From contig NW_026515543.1 of assembly GCF_014898815.1 (NCBI RefSeq), positions 992,001 to 1,056,000 of the forward strand: DNA of 64,000 nucleotides, read 5' to 3'. Positions within the stretch are counted from its first letter, which is position 1. The number at the start of each line of letters is the position of its first letter. Positions 1-11,877 of this stretch are shown piece by piece. The translations under genes were made by a program, and so were the position numbers. Under the pieces are notes generated by a model that was not told the origin of the DNA, ran no database searches, and saw only the letters and a program-made list of their open reading frames with translations. The stretch comes from Panonychus citri (Eukaryota; Arthropoda; Arachnida; Trombidiformes; Tetranychidae).

Positions 1-284
1 ATATAATTGTTAAGTGTCCAAGCAATTTATGTGTGTGTGTATATGCTGAGGATATCCCAAGAAAGGAGATGATGATAACAATAATGATGATGACGATGAA
101 GATGATGTGGATGATAACAACAGATATTAAATGGTCATTTAACAACTTTTATCAAGACAAGTTATTAACTTTATTCAACCACAAAATACCACTTCTCTTC
201 CTCCCACCCTCCCACTCCCACTTCCACTTTCTCTTTCTCTCTCGTTTTCTTTCTTGTCTTACTTTTCTCTCTTTTACTTAATTG

Positions 285-286
<2 letters not shown>

Positions 287-329
<43 letters not shown>
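287..329. repeat. (TC)n microsatellite
   Basis: Uninterrupted TC dinucleotide array of about 43 bp, flanked by further pyrimidine-rich DNA. Short ORFs through it read as alternating Leu-Ser or Arg-Glu and are not genes. Confidence 0.9.
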
Positions 330-332
<3 letters not shown>

Positions 333-892
333 TTCTTTCTTTCCCACCCTCACTCTTTCTTTCTCCCTCTATTATCTGTGTATGGTTTCAATGAATTTTT
401 GTGGATTCATTGAGCCTTATCATGTATTATTATTATGTATCTCTCTCTCTCTCTCTCTCTGTATGTGTGTGTTTGTAGCTTCAATGTTTATTAGTAAATA
501 ATGGCTACAATTAAAAGGAGCAGCAGAAAAAATAGCATCTCTCTCTCTCTTACACACACAAACACACAATGTTAGGTTTTATTTGCGTATTTAACTGTTT
601 GTTTGATGTAATTTTATCTTCATCATCTCACTTTTGAATTTCTCTTTCTCTCTCTTCATCATCACCACCCCACTCACTTACTCTTTCACTTTTTACTTCA
701 TATCACCCACTTTCTTTCAAGACACTCACTCGTATATATGTTTTCATTTTTTTCTTCAACTTTTACTTGATGTTGAAGCTTAAAAGTTACAAGATCATCA
801 TCATTATCATCCTCAGGGTTTGTAGTTCTCTCTCTCTCTCTCTCTCTCACTCACTTTCTATCTTCATGATGACCAATTGATAGCCTTGACTT

Positions 893-1007
893 GTTGCTGT
901 TACTACTGCTGATACTACTACTACTGGAGATGTTGGTGATGATGATGATGAGTTGCTGTTACTGCTGATACTACTACTACTGGAGATGTTGGTGATGATG
1001 ATGATGA
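893..1007. repeat. Two-copy tandem repeat (about 59 and 56 bp)
   Basis: The block beginning GTTGCTGTTACT and ending in (GATG)-rich sequence at 893-951 is repeated head-to-tail at 952-1007. The copies differ mainly by loss of one ACT triplet, so the duplication looks recent. It lies in presumed non-coding DNA. Confidence 0.85.
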
Positions 1008-3489
1008 AAGCAAGAAAAAAAGCAAGAGGATGTAATATTAATGACAAGTTTTCAAGGTTGAATGATTATTATTGGATAAAGTAAAAGTTTTTAATTTGAT
1101 TTAAAGTGAAAAATCAGTGAGAAACCTCAATCACCAGTAGGAAAAAAAAGTATCAAACAACAATCACAATTAGTGATTAGTTTATTTTTTCATCATCATG
1201 CTCATCATATTGTCCTGTTCAATATCATTGAGTTTGGTGAACACAAGAAAAAACAACCTTATCATTATCATTAGATAATAAAGGTAACTACAAAGTGAGA
1301 AAAATCTTTGGGTCATCCTTGAGTAAGAATAAACAACAAGTAACACACCAACATGAAACTGATCCCAATGGTGAGAGAGAGAGAGAGAGAGAGATGAGGT
1401 CAAGCCACGGTGATAGTGATAATAGTATATTAGGTGGATGATGATGATGATGATGAATCTCTCTTTTCATTTTCATCATCATCATGAGTATGGAAAAATA
1501 TTCCACCCAAAGTTTGAAACTTTCTCAATGTTTATCTTGATGAGTTTCCTGACGATTATGATGAGAGGACAATGTGTTGATGATTTTTGATGTAAATTCC
1601 AACAACAATGATTTATAATGATGAAAATGAATTAGGTAATGATTTAAATGAATCAAAAATAATGATGATTATGATGATGATGATCAAATGATCATCTTAA
1701 TGGTCACGTAGGAGTTTTAGGTTGCATTGTTGTCGTTTTGTGTGAGTGTGTTAACGTTTTTTTGTTTTCTTTTGGTGCTTTTCTTGTTTACAATCAAGTC
1801 AGTTTGTCCTTTTTTATGCTCACTTGTTGGCACTCATTTCTGTGTCTTCGTATTGTAATTGGTGTTTTTTTTTGTTCTTTTAACGATTTTAATGTGAGTT
1901 AATCTGAGTGGGGCGATGGCGTTTAAATGTGTTGATGAGTCTTATATAACACTTTTTGTTTTTCTCTTTTTTCTCTCCTGTTCTTATTATCTTTATTCAT
2001 TATCTTCGTCACCAGAATCACTAATCATATCTAATCTTCATCATTAGGATACTAATGATGGTGAAGCTCGATGGGTTAGTTTGCAAGGGAGAAGAAGATG
2101 ATCAGTGAAAGAGTGAGAAAGGGGGAGAAGAGGGAGAAGGAGACAAGGGATTATTCTTGGATAGATTGGGGTGTGTGAGGGTATTTGGTGAGTTTATGTA
2201 AGGGAAATATTGTCACAGAGAAAAAAAAATCCTCTCTCTTTTTTCTCTTTCTTTTTCATCTTCCTCATCATTCTCTCTCTTTCTCTCTATGTGAGTGTAA
2301 GTTTGCTGCTGTCAGGAGGCAAACGGAAATAGCATGAACAATGGATATGTTTGATTTCAATTTCTCTCTTGGTTTTTCTCTATGTGCCAGTTTCTCTCTC
2401 TCTCTCTCTCTCTCTCTCTTCCTTCTTTCTTTCTCATCAGCATCATTCATTGACTATGTCTTGTTATTACTAAGGTCTATTTCTTGCCACCGCCACTTCA
2501 TTTCCACCACTACCCATGACAACCAATTAGCCAAGAAACTTCATCCACTCTCCATTTCCCTTATTTTAACCCTTGGATAATAACGATCGCTTAAAAGTGA
2601 AACTTGCACAAAAAAAGTTTGACTTTAGATTAGCAAAAAAAACTACTGACCAATGGTAAATTATCCCATCTCTCAATACATTCAATTATCTAATCCAAAC
2701 GATCACGTGGTAATGATTGACATTATCATGGTCATTATAATGACTAATATGGTAAAATATGTGATGACCATTACTTCAGCTGACCTTGTGTGCATGTTGT
2801 TGATTAGTGTTTAATGTGGGTTTAAACGAAAATATTTTGATCTTAATTAATTTTGATTCCATTTTTTTCTAAATGTTTTCTCTCTCATCTTCATCCAAAC
2901 TCATCATCTTATCTTCATCTTAAACTATCTGGGTAGTATCCACAAACTAACATCATTTATTACTCCCCCTAACTCCCTCTTCGTCATTTCCTTTCTCTCT
3001 CGTTTAATCTTATCTTCTCCCCCTCCTATGCAATTAATCCATCGTATTTTCAGGCACTCTCTCTCTCTCTCTCAAATTCTAAGTGTCTGTTTTTCCCCTT
3101 AAGATTATAAAGTTAAATGAAAAAAGAGCTTAGGTAAAGTTAAGTAACTTTCATCAGTTGAGTTTCCAGCATTTTCCGGTTTGCCGAGAATGAGAGATTC
3201 TTAGACAGAGAGAGAAAGAGACAGAGTTGGAAAGGGCGACAATTTAGAAAGAAAAAGCGACAGAGAACAGAGAAAGAGATCTATGTGTTATCATCTATGG
3301 TAAAGAAAGTAATTCTGATGATCGGATATTTATCCTCATCATCACCATGATGATGATAAAAAGTAACCGGGTTTTTGACTAAACCTCAATAACCGGTTGC
3401 TTGTTAATCATATCCAATGAAACATATCAGTGGCATCTATTGACTTAATTATAAACTATTGTCAGAATGAAAACAAATTTAAATTGTAT

Positions 3490-3526
3490 CAATTGATTAA
3501 CGATTGAGATCATCGTTAATCAATTG
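3490..3526. repeat. Perfect 15-bp inverted repeat with 7-nt loop
   Basis: CAATTGATTAACGAT at 3490-3504 is followed after seven bases by its exact reverse complement at 3512-3526. The loop is TGAGATC. It could form a hairpin or cruciform. No neighbouring gene fragment suggests a transposon end. Confidence 0.85.
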
Positions 3527-5617
3527 GATTGATTTTTTTCTCTCTCACTTACTCACTCACTCAATATAATCAACTTTCGGTAACAATCCTTTTTCTTGAT
3601 TGTTGTTTATCTTCATCATTATCATCTTTTGATTGTTGTTACTGTTTGATAATCAAAAGACCGTAAAAAGTAAATTAGGTCAATCAGATGATTGACTGAC
3701 CGGGTTGAAGGGGGAAAGGTTGATTTTTTTTATTCGATTTAGTTTTTTTCTTCTCTTCTTGATCTCTTTGTATGTGTGTCCACGCGTCTACCTTTTGTTT
3801 AGCATCTTTTTTGCTGGACATTGAAACCCTTCTTGTCCTCCTACTACTTTGTCTCGTAAAGCACAAAGGCTTTAGCAAGGTCCAGATGATGTTATTTAGG
3901 ATGTTGGTCAGTTTACTGTTATTTCCTGTTTTTGTTGTGTCGCGAGTTAACTGTTGGCCTAGTTAGTTTTGTGACCCTCTCTCACTCTGTCTCTCTGTCT
4001 CTCTGTCTCTCTCTCTCTCTCTTCCTTGAACTCTCGAGGAAGACAATAAGGTTAAAGATAAGAGATGAGTGTATAAAATGGGGTCAAACCTATGGACCAA
4101 TGGGTGACCCATGGGTGACCACGACTCACGATCATCTTGCATGTATTTCTAAACCATTATCGATACAAAATCTTTACTCTTTTTTTATCAATTCTTTTTT
4201 TGTTCATCATCATCTTCTCTCTCTCTCTCTCACTTACAACTTCCTCTGACCCTCTACCTCCTCCTCTTTTTCATCCTCCTTCATCCTCATGGAGATTTAG
4301 CTTTTCAATTCTTTTTCTTTGAAAATCATCATCAATCTTTCATTTCTATCTCTCTCCTTTCCTTTCTCATTTATCATCATCCTCATCATGTTAACTTTTA
4401 TTTTTCTCTTTCAAATTTTCATCATTTTCCATTTCAATTCTCTTTTTTCATTTCTATTCCTTATTCATAATCTTAACATCCTCATCATCAATACAATAAA
4501 TTTAATCAATTTATATGGTGAATCTCAAATTGGCCAAATCTTTAGTCTTTCTCTCTCTCTTTTTTCATCTTCTTCTTCCTTTATTTGTCATCTTGTCTCT
4601 TACTCATGAGAATTATCATCATTCTCACCATGATTTACTAATGGACATGACATGAGAGACATGAAGTGATCAGAATCAATTTGAACTCTTCCAGGGCTGA
4701 GTTTCAATTTCTATCGATGGGTGATTTCCATCATCACCTTCACTCTCTCATTGATATTACTTTAAAGAAAAAAAAATGTTCAATCTCCTTAATCCATTAT
4801 AACCAGATCAATATGTTTCATTGTTGTTCACAGATCTGAGAATTGATCGTAAGTCAATGATGATAAAAAAAAGTGATCATCATCATGAAGAGATAGATGA
4901 GGATAAAGGTGATATATATTTTTTAAGATTAATCTGTGATGATGAGGATGAATGAATGAAAATTTTGTTCACCATCAAATTGAATTAAAATGTTTCTTTT
5001 CTCATAAAATAAAATCAGAAAAAAAAAGAATCAATATTTTCCAAATTTCACTTTCTCCCAATTCTTAAACTTGAATACAGACAGAGAGAAAGAGATAGAG
5101 GAACAGGTCAGGGAACATATTCTGATGTATTGAACTTTTTCTGACGATTCTCTGATTCCCCTAAGGTGGGTGTAAGATAAAACACTTATCCTCATCCCAA
5201 ATAGAAAATCATCTTCCTTATCCTCTTATCACACCTTTTTGTTCATAAAGTTTACTATTATCATCACCATGATGATTTTTTTTCACACACAGAGTAACAT
5301 GGTAACCACCATGATTATTATTTCACATGAAGAGGCAAGAAAAGGGAGGAAAGGTAACCTTTTATCCTTCCTCTCTCTCTCTCTCACTCATGAAAATGTT
5401 GTCATATTATGAATATTTAATCACCATGAATTAGTAGCACGATTCATGGTGTTGAAAGAAATGAAGTTTTATCCTTGGACATGGATAATGGTGCTGATAA
5501 GTGTGACGATGGATTGATGATAATAGTAAATCTAACAAATAGGGTTAATCTTATTGTTTTTTTTTCCTAATTAACTAAATTGTTTTTTTTTCTTCTACTT
5601 TTGTTTTCTATCATCAG

Positions 5618-5904
5618 AACCAACATCAGTCACCTGTTATACCTGTAAAAAGATATTTAATTCATCCTGGAATTTGATGCAACATGCACAAAATTTTCAT
5701 GGAATCAAGATTTATGTCGATACTAACAATGAACCCTATCATCTTAATGGACGAGCTTCCAATGGAAACAGCAATCACCAGCAATCATCTTCCTCTTCTT
5801 CCTCCTCTTTATCCTCTTCTTCATCATCATTTTCCTCTGGATCAAATCCAAATGCCTCCGCTTTGGCGATAATCAATAATATCAATAATAATATTAATAG
5901 AGAA

Positions 5905-5936
<32 letters not shown>

Positions 5937-7812
5937 CACTACAACGTCAACCCTTACCAATGGTGGACGAAGTAGTAATGGTGGTGGTAATCATCATCAT
6001 CATCATCTACTTGATGGTTTAAATCATCTTTCCCACCACTCACCTCATCATCATCACCATCATCTTAATAGGAATTCATCTCCTCTCTCATTATCATCTT
6101 CCGCTGCAACCAACCTAAGTCGTCATCATCATTCACCTTCAAATAATCCGGTAGCATCACTTAATGCTGCTATTGCCGCTGCTGCGGTGGCCGCTGTTTC
6201 TGCAGCTGCTGCAGCCGCTTCAAATAATGGCGGTGATAATAATAATGGAAATGGTTCTGATAGAGTAGGAGGAGGAGGAGGAGGTAATGGTGCAAGTGGT
6301 AATAATAATAATGGTGGTTTACCTGGTCATCTTAACTCGTCATCTTCACCTTTATCTTCAGCATCACCTCTTAACCATCATCATCATCATCACCATAATC
6401 ATCCCTCTTCAGCAACAGCAAACTCAGTCTCACAGTTTAACGCTGCAATGGCTGCTGCCGCTGCCGCTGTTGATGTTGGTTTACCATCATTTCTTTTCTC
6501 AACCTCTCTCGGTGGACCGGCTCACCCTTTACTACCCATACCACTTAACCACAGTTCACTTTTAGCTGCCATTGCCCAAGCCTCAAGGGCATCTTCATCT
6601 TCAACAACGTTACCATCTTCATTAGCTCCAACAATTAATTCAGTTCTTAATTCAACTGTACCTAGTCAACAAGATATTTGCAGTGCAACCTCTAATCATT
6701 CATCACCGATAACCAATTTAACCACCACCCTTGATGAAAGATCATCATCAACAGGAGGAGATAGTATATGTGGTAGTGGAAGTGGCGGCGGCGGTGGGGG
6801 TAATGGTAACGGTGTAGGATCAATTATTGGTGGCAATGGCAATGGTGACCGTTTAGGAAGTGGTGGTGCAAATAATTTAACAATTGGTAATAATGAGATG
6901 CGTTCAAGTATCTTAGGCGGAGGTGGATTAATGATTGGTAACGATTTACGTGTTAAATGTGAACCACGTAACAGTCTTAGTAATATGCTGGGAGGTGACA
7001 GTTTAGCCGGAGTGGGAATGTTACTTGGAAATGATCTTCGGATAAAATGTGAATCCCGTAATAATAATATAAATAATAATAATCTAAACAATAGTTTAAA
7101 TGATGCTATTGGAAGCGGAGGATTAGGAATGTTATTAGGAAATGATTTACGTATTAAATGTGAACCACGTAATAGTATTGGCGGTGGTATTGGTGATAAT
7201 CTTGGAGGAATGTTAATAGCAAATGACCTTAGGATAAAATGTGAACCTCGTAATAATAATAATCTATCAAATAATAGTGGTGATATTGTTGGTATTGGTG
7301 GTGGCGGTGGGATTAGTGAAACAACACGAACAAGTAGTGGTGGTGGTGGTGGTGGAAGTGGTGGCCGAGGGGCTAAAGAGGGTGGTCATACCCGATCTCG
7401 CAATGATACCTGTGAATATTGTGGTAAAGTGTTCAAAAATTGTTCCAACCTAACGGTACACCGGAGGTCACATACCGGTGAGAAACCATATAAATGTGAA
7501 TTATGTTCATATGCTTGTGCTCAATCATCCAAGTTAACCCGACACATGAAGACTCATGGTCGTTTAGGTAAAGATGTATATCGATGTCGATTTTGTAATA
7601 TGCCTTTCTCAGTACCTTCGACCCTTGAAAAGCACATGAGACGGTGCGGGGTGGGCTCATTAAACTCGTCAAACAGTCAAACAGCTACAGCCAATGATTC
7701 AGCCCTTTCATTGATATCAACCTCTTCCAATTCACCTTTAATATCATCTAATTTACCCCTTTCACTGACCTTCAATGATACAAGTAACAGTGTTGATGGA
7801 GAGATTAATTGA
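5618..7812 (+). CDS. BCL11-like C2H2 zinc-finger transcription factor, large last exon (partial)
   Basis: Nuclear DNA-binding regulator of the BCL11 (CTIP1/2; fly CG9650) family. The exon opens at an AG acceptor (5616-5617); its first two bases complete a Glu codon, giving E-P-T-S-V-T-C-Y-T-C. This aligns with the D-E-P start of the finger region that I recall from the vertebrate large exon. A finger (C-x2-C-x12-H-x4-H) at 5635-5700 precedes about 570 residues of Ser, Asn, His, Ala and Gly runs, including poly-Asn at 5907-5933. Three C-terminal fingers at 7411-7647 contain C-E-Y-C-G-K-V-F-K-N-C-S-N-L-T-V-H, nearly identical to the BCL11 finger 4-6 block. The stop codon ends at 7812. Oddities are the absence of the usual middle finger pair, a Cys in the last ligand position of the final finger, and four acidic-basic repeats at 6937-7254. 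The TTG at 5674 is an internal Leu, not a start. Family assignment is strong; orthology and start are not resolved. Confidence 0.9.
5635..5700 (+). other. N-proximal C2H2 finger of the BCL11-like protein
   Basis: The residues read C-Y-T-C-K-K-I-F-N-S-S-W-N-L-M-Q-H-A-Q-N-F-H, followed by G-I-K-I-Y. The match to the family is the F/W-x-L-x-Q-H-A-Q-N-x-H-G core. It sits at the very start of the exon, right after the splice site. Confidence 0.85.
6937..7254 (+). repeat. Four dispersed copies of a G-N-D-L-R-(I/V)-K-C-E-(P/S)-R-N motif in the BCL11-like protein
   Basis: Copies lie at 6937-6972, 7027-7062, 7138-7173 and 7219-7254, separated by Asn/Gly/Ser-rich spacers of 18, 25 and 15 residues. Most are preceded by Gly-Met-Leu-Leu-Gly or close variants. 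Each carries a hydrophobic-Lys-x-Glu core (V-K-C-E or I-K-C-E), which is the consensus for SUMO attachment. The nucleotide sequences differ at synonymous sites (AAT/AAC, CGT/CGG/AGG, CTT/TTA), so the protein motif appears conserved by selection rather than by recent copying. Confidence 0.85.
7411..7647 (+). other. C-terminal triple zinc-finger block of the BCL11-like protein
   Basis: Fingers start at 7411, 7495 and 7585. The first two are joined by a T-G-E-K-P-Y-K linker and are C2H2. The third has ligands C, C, H and C (H-M-R-R-C) where relatives end in His. In vertebrate BCL11A this block is the sequence-specific DNA-binding unit, so DNA binding is expected to be retained. Confidence 0.9.
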
Positions 7813-8720
7813 TTTTAAAAATCAAACCAAACACCCAATTAACTAAATTATGTTATATATATATTATTATAAAATTAATAATGATAATTAATAATAATCC
7901 AAACACTCAATTGTTTGAATGTATAAATTGTGTCACCATTATTATTATTATTATTATCATTATTATTATCAAACAACATTATCATCATCGTTGTAGTCGT
8001 CGTTGTCATCATCATCATCATCATCATCATCAATCCCAACAACAATTAAACCTAATTGCAAACCAAAAACAAAAAAACACATACACACACCAACACAAAA
8101 AAACCAACCAAAACTTTCAACAACAATTACCATCAACTCGTCAACAATTAACAACAATCAGCACACACATACACATACATACATACATACACACACACAT
8201 AAACAACCAACAAAATCAATTGATTGTCATTGTTTTCATTAATTCAGTTAATAAAAAAAATTGAACAAAAAACAAAATTCAAGATAATATAAAGATATAA
8301 AAACAATTAATTATTACAATTTATCATTTATTATTCAATTTGCATTTTTCATTTCAAGTTCATCATCATCATCATCATCATGCTCATCACCCTCTTCCTA
8401 CCCACAAACCCACCCAACAACAACAACAACAACAACAATGATACCAACAATATAAATATCAAATCATCAACAATCAACAACACTAATTAACTAAATTAAT
8501 CATCAATTAGAAGAAAAAAAAACTTTAATTTTACCTTTTTAACCAAAACATACCAAATGAACAATCAACAAACCTAATAAGCTTTATATTAATTTATATA
8601 TATTAATTGTTATTATATTATTATCATTAATTGTTGTTTTCTTTTTCTTTATGCTAACTGATCAAAGGGCAAAATATACACACAATTTTTACCCTAATAA
8701 AGTTAATCAATGTCTCAAAT
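7813..8720 (+). other. Probable 3' UTR of the BCL11-like gene
   Basis: This is AT-rich and low-complexity DNA: TTA triplets at 7938-7974, an ATC run near 8006-8033, CA/CATA repeats at about 8159-8203, and ACA triplets near 8417-8440. AATAAA occurs at 8250-8255 and 8696-8701. The 151-aa and shorter ORFs here are repeat translations. Confidence 0.6.
8696..8701 (+). terminator. Candidate polyadenylation signal AATAAA for the BCL11-like gene
   Basis: AATAAA followed by a GT/T-containing stretch. An earlier AATAAA at 8250-8255, embedded in an A-run, is the alternative. Confidence 0.4.
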
Positions 8721-11700
8721 TGTTGAATGAAGAGAAGAGGCTAAAAGAGAGAGAGAGAAAGAAATTAGTTGATGACAATTACGAAAATTAGATTAACAAT
8801 TAGAAACAATCAACCTAATCGATGGTCATCAACCTTAAATATCATTTCAATTATCATTTACCTTTTCTTTATGTTGATCATCTTAACTCAGGTAACCTTT
8901 TCTCCTCCTTCTCATCCTCCTTCCTCCTCCTTCTTCCTCTTTCTTTACTTTCTTTCTCTTCTCCTTCAACTCTCCTCCTTCCTCTTTCTCCTCCTCCTCC
9001 TCCTTATTTTCCTCCTCCTTCCATCACCATTACCACCACATCTCCATCTCCACCACCACCACTTCCACCTCCACCTCAACCTCTACCTTCAAATATCTTA
9101 TAGGAAAAAAATCTAAGAATGAAAAACTTTTTTTTTTCCTTCTTCAATAGTAACAATTCATTTCGATTGATATCTAATTATTATCAATCAAAAATCTAAT
9201 TGTTGTTGTTATTGTTGTTCCCCTATTGTAACAATTAACCTGAAATGTTTAATTCCTTACGGTCAAAACGTTGAAACAATCGGATGAACAGATTAATCAA
9301 TGAAAACAATTACCATACTCAATTAGCATTAATCAAATCAAAGTTTAATTGTGGTCATTAAATCAATCAAACTCAATATCCAAAGCTCATTAATCAATTA
9401 TTTTCATAAAACGATAATAATAATGAAAAAAAAAATTGATCAACTAATTTCAGAGTTTCTGTTTTAATTGATTGATTTAATACTAATTAAATGTTTTCTT
9501 GTTTCGGGATCACAATTAAACTCATGTTTTAAATTTGACAATTGACTCTATATTATAATGATTATTATGATGATTATTTTTGATGATTATTGTAATGATT
9601 ATTATCATTATTATGATTATAATTAACATCATTGTGATGGTCACGATTTAAATTATTGTTAAATTGAGTCTCTCTCTCACTAACTATCTACCTGAATGGA
9701 TGTTGGTGTGCTTGGTGATTTTTAAGGTAAACATTTGGGAAAAAAAGGTAAACAAACAAATCAACAGTAAACCTTAATCATTGAATCAATTGATCCATGA
9801 AACCCATTAACACGGTCATTATGATTATGATTAACTAATCAACTAATCACAATGACAATTTACAATTGACCCTCGATCACGATTGACTTTTTTTTTACAA
9901 TTCGAAGCAAAAAAAAAATAGTCCACTCATTAAATCGGAGTGAATATTGGTCTGGATTTTTTTTTCTCATTCCAATTGATGATTAAATTAACCTCGTTCT
10001 TTAACATCACAATTAAGTTAATCACTTTCTCATCTTAATGATAAATTGTAATCATTATATTGTGGGTGATTAATCTGATTTGATTATTATCTCTCTCTCT
10101 CTCTCTCTCTCTAAATGTAAATAATATAATACTTACAATTTTGATCAATCCTTCAAATGTAATCAATTAATTGGCTAAATTGTTGTTGTTTTGATTTACC
10201 TGTTGATTGTTAATTGTTATCAAGTCATCAACTTTTATTAATGATAACAATATATAATACAACCTAATGGTTGATTTGATTTGTTGTTTTTGTTTTCTTG
10301 TTGCTGTTTTATGTGTTAATTAACACGTTAATTGTAATGAATTAACAATCTATCTGATTAAGCCAAATGGACAATCAATTGATCAGTTGATTGTGATTAA
10401 TTTTAATCAATTATCTTTGGGCGTTTTCTGAGCCTTCCATTTGATATATTATATTATATTACCATTTTTCATCAACAACAATCAGATCAACAATTAAAAT
10501 TTATAATCAAATTGTGTTCAACTAAATGGTTTGATTATTTTAATCATAATAATAATAATATTAATGGTACGATGAGATAATTTAATTATCACTGGACAGT
10601 TAATTAGTTAATTATCATTATTATTTTTATTATTATGATTGTTAGGAGGATGTTAATCAACGTTGGTGGTTTTTGTGTGGTTAAAATTGTTATCATCAGT
10701 AATTATTATTATTATTACAATTAATTGTTATCATTAACCATAACAATTTAGTGTACAATTAAACGTCTAACAATCAATATTAATCAATATGATTAATAGT
10801 AAATATATTTACCTTTTCTGATAAGAGATTCATAAGTAAAGACCATTAAAGGTAAAGATGAGGAAAAAAAAACAAAGTGATATCATTTGTTTTTCATCAT
10901 CATCATCATCATAATCATCATCCCAACCTCCTCCCACTCCATCAACACAACAATCTCTTTATCATCACCATGATGATCCTCGGAAAATAAGGATTAACCT
11001 TAATAGAAATTATAATCTAATCAATTATCATCTTCTATTTAGCTCAACAAGACGGAAGATTCATCATCATTATAACGACCATGGTGTTGGTGGTTGTGGT
11101 GAAGATGAAGATGATGAGGATGAAAATGAGGATGAAGATGATGAAAAGGAGGAAAGGGAGATGAAGATTTTGTGACTTATCATCCAGATGATTTATTAAG
11201 ATAAAGTTGAATTACTATGAGAAACTTTTTTTTTGCTGGACGTCATTTTTTTTTGTTTACTTTTCTCTACCTGTGTGAAGTCCCTCTGATCTTACCTGTT
11301 GATGATGAGAGGGAAGAGGAAGAGGGAAAAAGGGGGATTGGTAATGATGATAATGATGAAAGATTTACTTTTTTTATCTTCTACGATTAAATCAAAGATC
11401 CGTAACAATCAGTGAGTTTTATTTTATCATGAAATGGTTTTTACCATCGGCTATCAAATTGTTTACCATTGGTATGGTTCAAGTCTCACCTTTATCATCA
11501 TTCAAGATGATCACCAGGTTAATCTTCATCATCTTCTTCAACAGATTGTCAATACAATAGAGATGATGATGATGATGATGTTGACGATTGAGAAGAAGAA
11601 AACATTGTAAACAATGAGAAAAAAAGGTGATTTTTGTTTTCTATTCTCTATTTTTTTCTATTCTCATTTTCTTTATCTTCCTCATCCAAGGATGATGAAT

Positions 11701-11806
11701 AAAAGAGTATATAGAATGGTCAGAATTTCATCTCTCTCTTTCTCTCTTCATGATGATGCGATGTTGATGAATACAATGTGTCAGAGTATTTATGTGTGAA
11801 CGGAAG

Positions 11807-11811
<5 letters not shown>

Positions 11812-11870
<59 letters not shown>
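11812..11870. repeat. (GA)n microsatellite, about 59 bp
   Basis: Uninterrupted GA array between an ATGAT-rich segment and AATGAAAAAATAAACC. It is non-coding. Confidence 0.95.

Positions 11871-11877
<7 letters not shown>

Larger units (their letters stand above)
1..5617. other. Repeat-rich non-coding region, probable intron upstream of the BCL11-like last exon
   Basis: No exon could be supported on either strand. The stretch is AT-rich with (TC)n arrays (near 287-329, 828-848, 2395-2420, 4005-4022), ATG/ATC triplet runs and a 15-bp perfect inverted repeat at 3490-3526. It ends in a pyrimidine-rich tract and AG at 5617, directly before coding sequence that starts mid-codon, so at least its right-hand part is inferred to be an intron. 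The N-terminal exons of the BCL11-like gene (repressor motif and first C2HC finger in relatives) were not found here and probably lie upstream of the window. Confidence 0.55.

Noticed and set aside
5674..5676. TTG as a start codon for the BCL11-like protein
   Set aside because: The frame continues upstream through the first two cysteines of a zinc finger to a splice acceptor at 5617, so this is an internal Leu codon.
6696..7091. 131-codon minus-strand ORF rich in Leu and Pro
   Set aside because: It is the reverse complement of the Gly/Asn-rich BCL11-like coding sequence.
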